DNA of 64,000 bases, from the NCBI RefSeq assembly GCF_018687595.1, contig NZ_CP061298.1:124001-188000 (forward strand), read 5' to 3'. Below, piece by piece: positions 49,954 through 57,729 of this stretch. Within the stretch, counting starts at the first letter, position 1, and every line of letters begins with the position of its first letter. The notes beneath the pieces are model-generated. The model had not been told where the DNA came from. It was given only the letters and a program-made list of their open reading frames with translations, and made no database searches. The stretch comes from Polynucleobacter paludilacus. GTDB taxonomy: Bacteria > Pseudomonadota > Gammaproteobacteria > Burkholderiales > Burkholderiaceae. A program made the position numbers and the translations under genes.

Positions 49954-50589
49954 CTAGCGCTTACGAATCTGTAGGATTTTTTGATGCAAAAGTTGGACTT
50001 GAGGCTCAAGGTCTTCTAGGCTACCCATGTTTTCGATGACCGTATCAGCTTGCGCTAAGCGCTCAGCTCGACTTGCCTGAGCTTGGAGGATGCTTTCGAC
50101 CTCTGCTTTGGTGAGGCCATTTCGCTCCATGACCCGCTTGATCTGAAGCACTTCAGGGCAATCTACCACCACGATATGGTCAATATGCTGAAACCACTCA
50201 GAAGACTCTAAGAGCAGGGGAACAACAAAAACGATATACGGCACCCGATTTTGGATAGCTAGGCTAGCCTCTTCAATTGCTTTAGCTCGAATCAGGGGGT
50301 GGGTAATCGCTTCTAAGGTCTTTCTAGACTGTGGATCTGCGAAGACTAAAACCCGCATTTTTTTCCTGTCTAAAGCGCCATCGGGCTGAATAAATTCAGT
50401 ACCAAATTGCTCCCGAATAGGCTCAATTGCAGACCCGCCGGTGCTAGTCACTTGGTGTGCAATGACGTCCGAGTCGATGATGGCAGCCCCATAACTTGCT
50501 AGCCTCTCTGCAATGGCAGATTTTCCTGATCCAATGCCTCCAGTTAGGCCGACTAATATTGCGACCCCCTTGAGGGTGCTTAAATTCAC
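49954..50589 (-). CDS. coaE: Dephospho-CoA kinase
   Basis: Last step of coenzyme A synthesis. 211 aa when started at the GTG at 50589, which overlaps the pilD stop by 4 bp (GTGA) and gives a family-typical length of about 205. The P-loop GGIGSGKS is at 17-24; DSDVIAHQ and the LLLESSEWFQHIDHIVVVD block follow. An open frame runs far upstream to 50892 but would cover half of pilD and is rejected as start. Confidence 0.93.
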   Translation of the reverse strand: MNLSTLKGVAILVGLTGGIGSGKSAIAERLASYGAAIIDSDVIAHQVTSTGGSAIEPIREQFGTEFIQPDGALDRKKMRVLVFADPQSRKTLEAITHPLIRAKAIEEASLAIQNRVPYIVFVVPLLLESSEWFQHIDHIVVVDCPEVLQIKRVMERNGLTKAEVESILQAQASRAERLAQADTVIENMGSLEDLEPQVQLLHQKILQIRKR

Positions 50590-51080
50590 TGAATGAGTAG
50601 AGAGGTTTGAATTGCCTGAGGCCATAAGAGTTCTATGATGCCAGCAAAGGCCAAAAAGGGCCCAAAAGGAAAAGGATGATTGATCTGAGATTTCTGCCAC
50701 TTGAGCCAAAGGAGTCCCCCGACAAGACCGCTCAAAGAGGCAATTAGCAGGATCTCTGGTAAGGCATCGGCACCGAGCCAAGCACCCAAGGCAGCTAGGA
50801 GCTTGGCGTCCCCCATGCCAATCCCGCTCTGTTTTTTCAGGGCACGATAAATGAAGTTCATCAACCATACAAAACCATATCCCAAGATGCATCCGAGGAG
50901 GGCATTCGTAGAATTGGTAAAGTGCAGTGGTGTTAGAAAATTAAACATTAGCCCCAAAAAAATCAATGGAATTGTCAGGGCATTGGGAAGTCGAAAGCTA
51001 GTGAGGTCGATGTAGGCTAAATAAATGAGCGCTAGAACGAGTGTCATTTGAACCAAGATAATGAGATTGGGTGATTTCAT
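50586..51080 (-). CDS. pilD: Prepilin peptidase, short single-domain form
   Basis: A24-family aspartic protease in the membrane that cleaves type IV prepilins. Both catalytic aspartates are present: Asp25 in YIDLTSFRLPN and Asp91 in GIGMGDAKLL. At 164 aa it lacks the N-terminal domain of normal PilD (250-290 aa), with its zinc-binding cysteines and N-methylation role. The start shares one base with the pilC stop (TGATG) and no lost N-terminal part is seen upstream, so this is a compact form rather than a frameshift. Confidence 0.85.
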   Translation of the reverse strand: MKSPNLIILVQMTLVLALIYLAYIDLTSFRLPNALTIPLIFLGLMFNFLTPLHFTNSTNALLGCILGYGFVWLMNFIYRALKKQSGIGMGDAKLLAALGAWLGADALPEILLIASLSGLVGGLLWLKWQKSQINHPFPFGPFLAFAGIIELLWPQAIQTSLLIQ

Positions 51081-52153
51081 CAGACGACTTGTCCCAAGTT
51101 AAATATTGGCAGATACAGAATGACCACTAAGGCCCCAATAATGAGGCCAATGCCAATCATTAGCAAGGGCTCTATGGTTTGACCAAGTGTATTGAGTTGA
51201 CTGCTCAGGCGAGTTTGCAAAACTTCTGCACGTTTATTGAGCATCTTGGCTAAGGAAGCGCTTTCTGCCCCAATCGATAACAGCTGCAGTGTTTCCTGAT
51301 CAAATAAATAGTGATGTGGATCAGATCTATTGAGAGATTCTCGCAATGGCCAGCCACGGGTTAGATGTTTAAATAATTCAGCGCTGAGATCGTGACTCAA
51401 CCAATGATTAGACGATTGGGCCGTGATACGAATGGCATCAGGTAATGCTAATCCAGAATGCAGGAGATGACCCAGGGTGCGACACCAATTACTCAGCGTT
51501 GCTAAGCGCAGTAGATTGCCAAAAAGGGGTATCTGAAAGCTGACTAGATCGCATAATTTCTGCAGTCGGATTGACCGAACCCAAAAAAATATAAAGATGC
51601 CAACTCCACAAAGGCCTAGTAGAAGGATTAGTAGAAAGAATTCCTGGATTAAATCCGAAGTCGCAATCAACATCGCAGTAGCCGGTGGTAGCTCCGCCCG
51701 AAAATTAGCAAATACCTCCTTGAAAACAGGAATTACCCAAATCATCATTACCAGAAGTAAAAAAATAGAGCTCAATAAAGTGATGATGGGATAGGTTAGC
51801 GCTTGCCGAATCTGGTTGCTGAGTTCGATTTTTGCACTCAGTTGGCGGGTAATCGTTCTTAAAGCCAATTCTAGATCGCCAGTGCGTTCACTAACCCGAA
51901 TCAAATTCATGAATTCTGGTGAGAATAGTTCCCCTTGAAGTAATAAGCTCTGAGTTAGGCTATTGCCTTGCTTCAGTTTGGTATACAGCTTAGGCAGAAA
52001 GTGGCTATAGTCAGACCCGTTTACTTGTTGTAGCAGTTCAATCGCATTCAGCAGTGGTAGGCCAGATTCTAGAAGGCTCAGCAGTTGCTCTGCAAACTGC
52101 AGTTGGCCTTTGATTCCTAAATGACGGCGGAGCATAGAGCGCATCACAGGCAA
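51080..52153 (-). CDS. pilC: Inner-membrane pilus platform protein (PilC/GspF family)
   Basis: 357-aa platform protein of type IV pilus or type II secretion assembly. Two GspF repeats (about 15-135 and 218-340) each end in hydrophobic segments; three transmembrane stretches at about 115-137, 165-190 and 328-350. It starts inside the end of pilB (10-bp overlap) and ends at the pilD start. Slightly shorter than PilC of Pseudomonas (about 400). The start at 52153 has alternatives at two further Met within 20 bp. Confidence 0.9.
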   Translation of the reverse strand: MPVMRSMLRRHLGIKGQLQFAEQLLSLLESGLPLLNAIELLQQVNGSDYSHFLPKLYTKLKQGNSLTQSLLLQGELFSPEFMNLIRVSERTGDLELALRTITRQLSAKIELSNQIRQALTYPIITLLSSIFLLLVMMIWVIPVFKEVFANFRAELPPATAMLIATSDLIQEFFLLILLLGLCGVGIFIFFWVRSIRLQKLCDLVSFQIPLFGNLLRLATLSNWCRTLGHLLHSGLALPDAIRITAQSSNHWLSHDLSAELFKHLTRGWPLRESLNRSDPHHYLFDQETLQLLSIGAESASLAKMLNKRAEVLQTRLSSQLNTLGQTIEPLLMIGIGLIIGALVVILYLPIFNLGQVV

Positions 52154-53220
52154 GCTGACCCAATTTCATGGGCAAGCATATCTGGATTAATTAGACCTTG
52201 ACGAACATAGCGCATACCCGCTAAATGCAGATCAATTGACGGTTCATTCTGATCAAAAATCATGCGACGATTCAATACTTCATGAATGCCAACTCTGCCG
52301 AAGTAGCCAGAACCTTTGCATTTTGAGCAAGCCGAATCAAGAGCTACCCCTTTGCAGGTCTGACAGTAGGTTCTGACTAGGCGCTGGGAGCTAACGCAAT
52401 GAAGACATGATTCGATATGCTCACGTTCAATTCCTAAAGTTTTAAGCCGGGCGATAGCGCCCCGTGCATTACGAGTATGGAGCGTGCTGAGAACAAGATG
52501 CCCCGTTTGGGCTGCTTCAATAACTACTCGAGCAGAAGCTGAGTCTCTGATTTCGCCAATCATGAGTATATCGGGATCTTGACGTAAAAGTGCTCGAATA
52601 ATCGTTGCAAAATCCAGACCTGCTTTTTCGTGGAATGCAACTTGATTGACTCCAGGTAGACGAATCTCAATAGGGTCTTCAATAGAGCATAGATTTTTCT
52701 CGGGCTGATTCAGCTCTCTTAGGCAGCTATACAGTGTGCGGGTTTTTCCAGACCCAGTTGGCCCAGTAACTAATATCAAACCATGAGGCTGCTGAATTGC
52801 TGAGCGAAAAATACTGAGTTGCTCTGGTATCAAACCCACACGCTCCAATGCAAGGTCGCCGATTAGACTTGGAAGAATTCGGACTACTGCTTTTTCTCCA
52901 TATAGAGTAGGCATGGTTGAGACACGACAATCAATATCCGGCTTACTAAAGTCGCTACCGATGCATAGTCGGCCATCTTGAGGAAGACGCTTTTCAGCAA
53001 TATCAAGACGCGCTAATATTTTGATGCGCGTGATTAAGCGTTCATGCAGCAAGTTTGGATAACGCGCTAAAAGTTGTAGTGCGCCATCTATTCTGAGACG
53101 AACTACTGTCTCTTGAAGGCCAGCTTCAATATGAATATCCGTAGCCCTAGATTGCAGCGCATTAACTGTAATCTCATGCCAGGCTCGGATAATGAGGCTG
53201 TCGTCTTCAAGCTGACTCAA
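52144..53220 (-). CDS. pilB: Pilus/secretion ATPase (PilB/GspE family), N-terminal domain missing
   Basis: 358-aa hexameric assembly ATPase. Walker A GPTGSGKT at 153-160; RQDPDILMIGEIRD is the Walker B with the Asp-box; SSQRLVRTYCQTCKG leads into a four-cysteine zinc motif (CQTC ... CSKC). The usual 150-200-residue N-terminal N1/MSHEN domain is absent: the protein begins directly with the N2 region (ATDIHIEAG). It overlaps the upstream CNNM gene by 4 bp, which supports the short start. Confidence 0.88.
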   Translation of the reverse strand: MSQLEDDSLIIRAWHEITVNALQSRATDIHIEAGLQETVVRLRIDGALQLLARYPNLLHERLITRIKILARLDIAEKRLPQDGRLCIGSDFSKPDIDCRVSTMPTLYGEKAVVRILPSLIGDLALERVGLIPEQLSIFRSAIQQPHGLILVTGPTGSGKTRTLYSCLRELNQPEKNLCSIEDPIEIRLPGVNQVAFHEKAGLDFATIIRALLRQDPDILMIGEIRDSASARVVIEAAQTGHLVLSTLHTRNARGAIARLKTLGIEREHIESCLHCVSSQRLVRTYCQTCKGVALDSACSKCKGSGYFGRVGIHEVLNRRMIFDQNEPSIDLHLAGMRYVRQGLINPDMLAHEIGSACL

Positions 53221-54515
53221 GCCCCACCGATGGGATGATGGGGTTGATGGAGTTTGACAGTTTTAATTCCCTGATCATCAAACTGGACAATTTCCATGAC
53301 GATGCCCGCAATTCGAATGCTGACATCATGGTCTGGAATAGCTTCCAGCTTTTCTAGGATAAGTCCGTTGAGCGTTCTTGGTCCATCAAGAGGAAGTTCC
53401 AAATTAAGGAGTCTGTTGAGATCTCTCAAAGAGGCGCCGCCACTAGCTAGATAAGTGCCGTCTTGAAGCCAGCGAGCCTCATTAGAAAGATTGGAGAATG
53501 AAGTGGTAAATTCGCCAATGAGCTCTTCAACAATATCTTCAAAAGTAACAAGGCCTAAGACCTCCCCATATTCATTCACTACCAAGCTAAGGCGCTGCTG
53601 ATTATCTTGAAAAAATTGCATTTGTTGTAAGACTGGTGTTCCGCTAGGAATGAAATAGGGCTCATTCAATAAAGCCCTAAAGTCTTCATGCTCAAGTTCT
53701 TGATGACCCAGCAGACTGAGCGCTTTTTTTACAGACAAAATACCAATAATTTTTTCTGAGTCACCATCGCATACAGGTAATTTATTGTGATAGCAGGTTT
53801 CTAGGTCCTCAATCACATCCCGAATAGGTCTCGAGATATCTAGCATTTCAATTTTGGATCTCGGTGTCATGACATCATCGACCAAAATATTTTCGAGATT
53901 AAAAAGATTGAGCAAAATATTGCGGTGATGATTAGAAGAGAAGCGACTGGATTCCAAAACCAAACTACGCAGCTCTTCTTTGCTCAGTGCTTTATGTTCA
54001 TTAGAGGCTTGCAGTCTAAATAGACTCATTAAGCTGGATACAAAATAATTAATAAACCAAAGCAAGGGCTTGAGAGCAAAGATTAATGGGAGGATGAGCC
54101 AGCCGACGCTGGAAGAAATCCGCTCTGGAAACGCTGCACCAATCACTTTGGGGGTGATTTCACTAAAAACAATGATCAAAAATGCTGCTACCAGGGTCGC
54201 AATTGAGAGAACATAACCAGTGTCGCCAAAGAAGTGCAAGGCGATCCCCGTTACCAAGATCGATAAAACCGTATTAATTAAGTTATTCGAAATCAACAGG
54301 ACTGAAAGTAGGGAATCAATTCTCTTGAGGAGTTTTTCTGCTAGAGCTGCTCCGGTATTGCCGGATTTGGCCATGGCTCGCAAGCGGTGGCGATTGGCAG
54401 AGATCATGCTGGTCTCAGCCATCGAGAAAAATCCCGATAGAGCAAGTAAGAATATTACTAGAGCGACTTGAGCATAAAAAGGCCAGTCGTGAAAAAAATT
54501 ATCCATTGAATCCAT
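53217..54515 (-). CDS. CNNM/CorC-type membrane protein with CBS pair
   Basis: 432-aa protein of the HlyC/CorC (CNNM) family, thought to take part in magnesium or related cation efflux. N-terminal transporter domain with about four helices (LLALSGFFSMAETSMISANR near 19-38), two CBS motifs (about 205-325) and a C-terminal CorC_HlyC domain that includes GEVLGLVTFEDIVEEL. It is the first gene of the leftward CNNM-pilBCD-coaE-zapD run, with overlaps down the run. Confidence 0.9.
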   Translation of the reverse strand: MDSMDNFFHDWPFYAQVALVIFLLALSGFFSMAETSMISANRHRLRAMAKSGNTGAALAEKLLKRIDSLLSVLLISNNLINTVLSILVTGIALHFFGDTGYVLSIATLVAAFLIIVFSEITPKVIGAAFPERISSSVGWLILPLIFALKPLLWFINYFVSSLMSLFRLQASNEHKALSKEELRSLVLESSRFSSNHHRNILLNLFNLENILVDDVMTPRSKIEMLDISRPIRDVIEDLETCYHNKLPVCDGDSEKIIGILSVKKALSLLGHQELEHEDFRALLNEPYFIPSGTPVLQQMQFFQDNQQRLSLVVNEYGEVLGLVTFEDIVEELIGEFTTSFSNLSNEARWLQDGTYLASGGASLRDLNRLLNLELPLDGPRTLNGLILEKLEAIPDHDVSIRIAGIVMEIVQFDDQGIKTVKLHQPHHPIGGA

Positions 54516-54550
54516 CTTTTAATGTCATGGCAATCAATATAGCAAAGTAG

Positions 54551-54564
54551 TAGCTATAGAGCTA
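54551..54564. repeat. Second copy of the 14-bp palindromic motif
   Basis: TAGCTATAGAGCTA is the exact reverse complement of the 14 bases at 21323-21336 upstream of mraZ. This copy sits in the 106-bp gap between the CNNM gene and ogt, which face away from each other. An operator shared by both regions is possible. Confidence 0.4.
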
Positions 54565-54621
54565 TCAACTCGAAGCCTTCGACTACTGCAGCTTTCGTAA
54601 ACCTATGTCAGAATATTCTGA

Positions 54622-55134
54622 ATGGTTACCTCTAAGTCCACTGCCGACACAGAAGCTTCACATTACTGCGTGATTCAGGCGCCCTTTGGCCGCCTCGGAA
54701 TCTGGACTGAGGTGGTTGATGGTAGCTTGATGCTGGCAAAGATCGATTACCTGCCAATTCAATCAAAACTGATTCCCCCAAGAAATTTGTTGGCAAAGGA
54801 GGTTCAAAGACAGTGTCTAGCCTACTTTAAGGATCCTCACTTTGAGTTTGATATCCCATTAAAGCCCATCGGTACAGCACATCAAGAAAAGGTGTGGCGT
54901 AATGCCCAACAGATTTCACTTGGCCAAACTGCAACCTATGGCGAGATTGCGAACAAAATAAAAAGTGGACCAAGGGCGGTTGGAAATGCTTGTGGCGCCA
55001 ATCCTTTTCCGCTCATTACGCCTTGCCATCGGGTGGTGAGTGCCCAAGGACTTGGTGGCTATATGAAAGAGGACTCGCCTGGTTTCTACCGCGCGATCAA
55101 AATTTGGCTGTTACGTCACGAAGGTGTTTTGTAA
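54622..55134 (+). CDS. ogt: Methylated-DNA--protein-cysteine methyltransferase
   Basis: Suicide repair protein that takes the alkyl group from O6-alkylguanine (or O4-alkylthymine) onto its own cysteine. 170 aa. The acceptor is Cys135 in TPCHRVVS; the helix-turn-helix segment is GQTATYGEIANKIKSGPRAVGNACG in its family form. The N-terminal domain lacks metal-binding cysteines, as in Ogt rather than Ada. Convergent with the squalene synthase-like gene after 7 bp. Confidence 0.93.
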   Translation: MVTSKSTADTEASHYCVIQAPFGRLGIWTEVVDGSLMLAKIDYLPIQSKLIPPRNLLAKEVQRQCLAYFKDPHFEFDIPLKPIGTAHQEKVWRNAQQISLGQTATYGEIANKIKSGPRAVGNACGANPFPLITPCHRVVSAQGLGGYMKEDSPGFYRAIKIWLLRHEGVL

Positions 55135-55141
55135 GCACTCT

Positions 55142-56113
55142 TTATTTCAGCAACTTTCTGAGATCTTGACTGCTGAGATAGAAAAAAAGTTTAATCAGAA
55201 GGTTGCTTTGCGCTGCCAGTTTTGTGAAGCCATAAACTATCCACACTACTCTACGTGTGAGCTTTTGCTCGGAAATGACCTTGGCTGAGTCTTTGCGGGC
55301 AATGGCATTTAAGGTTAAGACAGCTAATCCAAAGGCTAAAAAGCAAAAGCGGCGAATGCCCACTTCTTGTTTTGGGACCAGTAAAATGTAATTACGGGCT
55401 TCTAAGAGTTTGTTGTAGGCAATCGTGAGTAGATCACTTTGACTCATTTTGGAGGGCCTCCAAGAAACTCCGCGGGCACGATCTTCTGAAGAGTCTTTCA
55501 AGATGTTGGTCATCTGTAGAGCTTGCCCAAAACCGATACTCAAGGATTCATTGCCCTGCATACTTTGAGCAAAGTGAGCGGAATGATTGCTAAAGAGATT
55601 AGTGAGTAACTCCCCCACAACACCCGCAACGACATAACAGTACTCTTCAAATTCTTTTAAATCGCTTAATCCGGCTGTCGATTGCCTGGTGTGAAAACGA
55701 GACATGCCTAAAGACATAATAGAAACACATTTGGTAACGGCCTCTTGATCTTGGGTAGTGCAGGTGTGCAAAATTCTCAAGACCGCAGGAATATGCTCAA
55801 TCAGATCAAGCTCACTCAGATTGGCATGGTTTTTGAGTGCTGCCAAGCAGGGCTCTACAAAAGCCTGGGGGGTCACTTTACCCACCACGCTGTCTAAAAA
55901 TAGTTGGGATAGCGCTTGTTTCGTGGATGGCTCTAGGTCAAATGCATCCTCGATCGTATCGACAATGCGACAGAGTAGATAGGCATTGCCGACAACTTTT
56001 TCCAAAGACGCTGGCAGTAATGGGATCGTGAGGGCAAAGGTTCTCGAAACCGAGCCCAGAATCGATTTTTGATAGGCCAGGTCGGCTTGCGGGTTTGCCG
56101 AGGAAGTGTTCAC
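55142..56113 (-). CDS. Squalene/phytoene synthase-family protein
   Basis: 323-aa trans-isoprenyl diphosphate head-to-head condensing enzyme. The two aspartate-rich motifs are intact: DTIED (Asp52-Asp56) and NILKDSSED (203-211), which together bind the diphosphates via Mg2+. DTIED and the LLCRIVDTIED context look closer to squalene synthase (DTVED) than to phytoene synthase or HpnC/HpnD. A C-terminal hydrophobic segment (about 255-275, 303-315) may attach to the membrane. No hopanoid or carotenoid gene is adjacent, so the product is undetermined. Confidence 0.82.
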   Translation of the reverse strand: MNTSSANPQADLAYQKSILGSVSRTFALTIPLLPASLEKVVGNAYLLCRIVDTIEDAFDLEPSTKQALSQLFLDSVVGKVTPQAFVEPCLAALKNHANLSELDLIEHIPAVLRILHTCTTQDQEAVTKCVSIMSLGMSRFHTRQSTAGLSDLKEFEEYCYVVAGVVGELLTNLFSNHSAHFAQSMQGNESLSIGFGQALQMTNILKDSSEDRARGVSWRPSKMSQSDLLTIAYNKLLEARNYILLVPKQEVGIRRFCFLAFGLAVLTLNAIARKDSAKVISEQKLTRRVVWIVYGFTKLAAQSNLLIKLFFYLSSQDLRKLLK

Positions 56114-56163
56114 GCTTGAATTATGTCAGAAGGGCTTGCCTCAAGTTGGTTCAAAACCTTCCT

Positions 56164-56190
56164 TTGCCATAAGTAACAAGATCTTATAAT
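56164..56190 (+). promoter_or_regulatory. Promoter of the sodium:solute symporter gene, bracketed by an inverted repeat
   Basis: A consensus -10 TATAAT (56185-56190) follows TTGCCA (56164-56169) with a short 15-nt spacer, 27 bp before the GTG start. The inverted repeat TTTGCCA (56163-56169) / TGGCAAA (56192-56198) spans exactly the -35 to just past the -10, and a palindromic AAGATCTT (56178-56185) lies at its centre. A dimeric regulator could block or activate here. Confidence 0.5.
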
Positions 56191-56217
56191 TTGGCAAATT
56201 CATAAAGGAACTAGATT

Positions 56218-57630
56218 GTGCTGATTTGGTTTGTGATCATTTATTGGGTTATATCGGTGGGGATTGGCCTCTGGGCTGCCTTGCGCGTGAAAGATACAGC
56301 AGACTTTGCTGCTGCAGGTCACAGCCTGCCACTCCCGATTGTTACCGCCACTGTATTTGCCACCTGGTTTGGTTCAGAAACCGTACTCGGCATTCCGGCA
56401 ACCTTCTTAAAAGAGGGAATGGGCGGAATCGTCGCAGACCCATTTGGTTCTTCACTCTGCCTCATTCTGGTGGGCCTCTTTTTTGCTCGCCATCTCTACA
56501 ACCGAAAAATGCTCACTATTGGCGATTTCTTTCGAGAAAAGTATGGCCGTACAGTCGAAGTTTTAGTCACTCTCTGTATTGTTGTGTCTTATCTTGGTTG
56601 GGTTGCCGCACAAGTGAAGGCCTTAGGCTTGGTGTTCAACGTTGTTTCTGAAGGAAGTATTTCTCAGACGGGCGGCATGCTCATCGGCGCCTGCAGTGTC
56701 TTGATCTATACCTTGTTTGGAGGAATGTGGTCAGTGGCGATTACGGACTTCATTCAGATGATCATCATCGTGATTGGCATGCTGTACATCGGCGGCGAAA
56801 TGTCCACGCAAACGGGCGGAGTAATGCCTGTGATTCAACATGCAGCCGCTGCAGGTAAATTTAATTTCTGGCCCGATATGAATCTGGCTGCAGTATTGGG
56901 TTTTATTGCTGCTCTATTCACCATGATGCTAGGTTCAATACCTCAGCAAGATGTGTTCCAACGGATTACCTCATCTAAAAATGTCAATATTGCGGTTCAG
57001 GCTGCAATCTTGGGCGGAGTTCTTTATTTCATTTTTGCCTTTGTGCCGCTCTATCTGGCCTACTCTGCAACACTCATTAGTCCTGACTTGGTTAATGAAT
57101 ATCTCGATACTGATCCGCAAATGATCTTGCCTAAGTTAGTCTTAAATCATGCCCCAATGATTGCGCAGATCATGTTTTTTGGTGCCTTGCTCTCCGCAAT
57201 CAAGAGTTGCGCTAGTGCAACTTTGTTAGCGCCCTCTGTCACTTTTGCAGAAAATATCGTCAAAGGTTTTTTTAGACATCTTTCCGATCAACAGTTGCTC
57301 AAGATCATGCGCATCACCGTGATTTGTTTTGCTGTGGTGGTTACTTTCTTTGCAGTCAATTCACAGCTCTCTATTTTTAAGATGGTTGAGAGCGCTTATA
57401 AGATCACGCTGGTGGCAGCTTTTGTACCACTGGCTTTCGGGGTGTATTGGTCGAAGGCCAATTCCTTGGGCGGTTTGTTGGCAATTGTGTTTGGGCTCAC
57501 TATTTGGATCAGTTGTGAAATGTTGGCTCCAGATGCTGTGATGCCGCCCCAGCTTGCTGGTTTATTAGCAAGTATTTTTGGGATGATTGCAGGAGGGTTT
57601 ACCCCAAGAGCACTCTTAAAAGCAGTGTAA
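56218..57630 (+). CDS. Sodium:solute symporter family transporter
   Basis: 470-aa SSS-family secondary transporter with about 12-13 transmembrane helices, taking up a solute with Na+. The ATVFATWFGSETVLGIPATFL segment (first half shown: TVFATWFGSETVLG near 40) resembles the substrate/sodium site of the family, and SIPQQDVFQRITSSKN is a typical cytoplasmic loop. It starts with GTG at 56218. The substrate is unknown; the following ketopantoate reductase gene on the same strand is 99 bp away with its own likely promoter. Confidence 0.88.
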   Translation: MLIWFVIIYWVISVGIGLWAALRVKDTADFAAAGHSLPLPIVTATVFATWFGSETVLGIPATFLKEGMGGIVADPFGSSLCLILVGLFFARHLYNRKMLTIGDFFREKYGRTVEVLVTLCIVVSYLGWVAAQVKALGLVFNVVSEGSISQTGGMLIGACSVLIYTLFGGMWSVAITDFIQMIIIVIGMLYIGGEMSTQTGGVMPVIQHAAAAGKFNFWPDMNLAAVLGFIAALFTMMLGSIPQQDVFQRITSSKNVNIAVQAAILGGVLYFIFAFVPLYLAYSATLISPDLVNEYLDTDPQMILPKLVLNHAPMIAQIMFFGALLSAIKSCASATLLAPSVTFAENIVKGFFRHLSDQQLLKIMRITVICFAVVVTFFAVNSQLSIFKMVESAYKITLVAAFVPLAFGVYWSKANSLGGLLAIVFGLTIWISCEMLAPDAVMPPQLAGLLASIFGMIAGGFTPRALLKAV

Positions 57631-57667
57631 AGATTGCTATTACCTAAAAATTGAGTCATTTTTGATA

Positions 57668-57696
57668 TTGCACTGCAAAATATTCTCATCTAATAT
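57668..57696 (+). promoter_or_regulatory. Possible promoter of the ketopantoate reductase gene
   Basis: TTGCAC (57668-57673), a 17-nt spacer, and TAATAT (57691-57696) lie 34 bp before the ATG. Moderate match; the AT-rich surroundings allow chance. Confidence 0.35.
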
Positions 57697-57729
57697 GACA
57701 GTAATTCAATATTATTTTGCAAGGCAGTC

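Noticed and set aside
49954..50892. Long form of coaE with about 100 extra N-terminal residues
   Set aside because: Would cover half of pilD; the GTG at 50589 overlapping the pilD stop gives the family length.
56226..56651. 141-codon open frame on the plus strand
   Set aside because: Shifted frame of the symporter gene; Cys/Arg-rich, no helices as expected for that locus.
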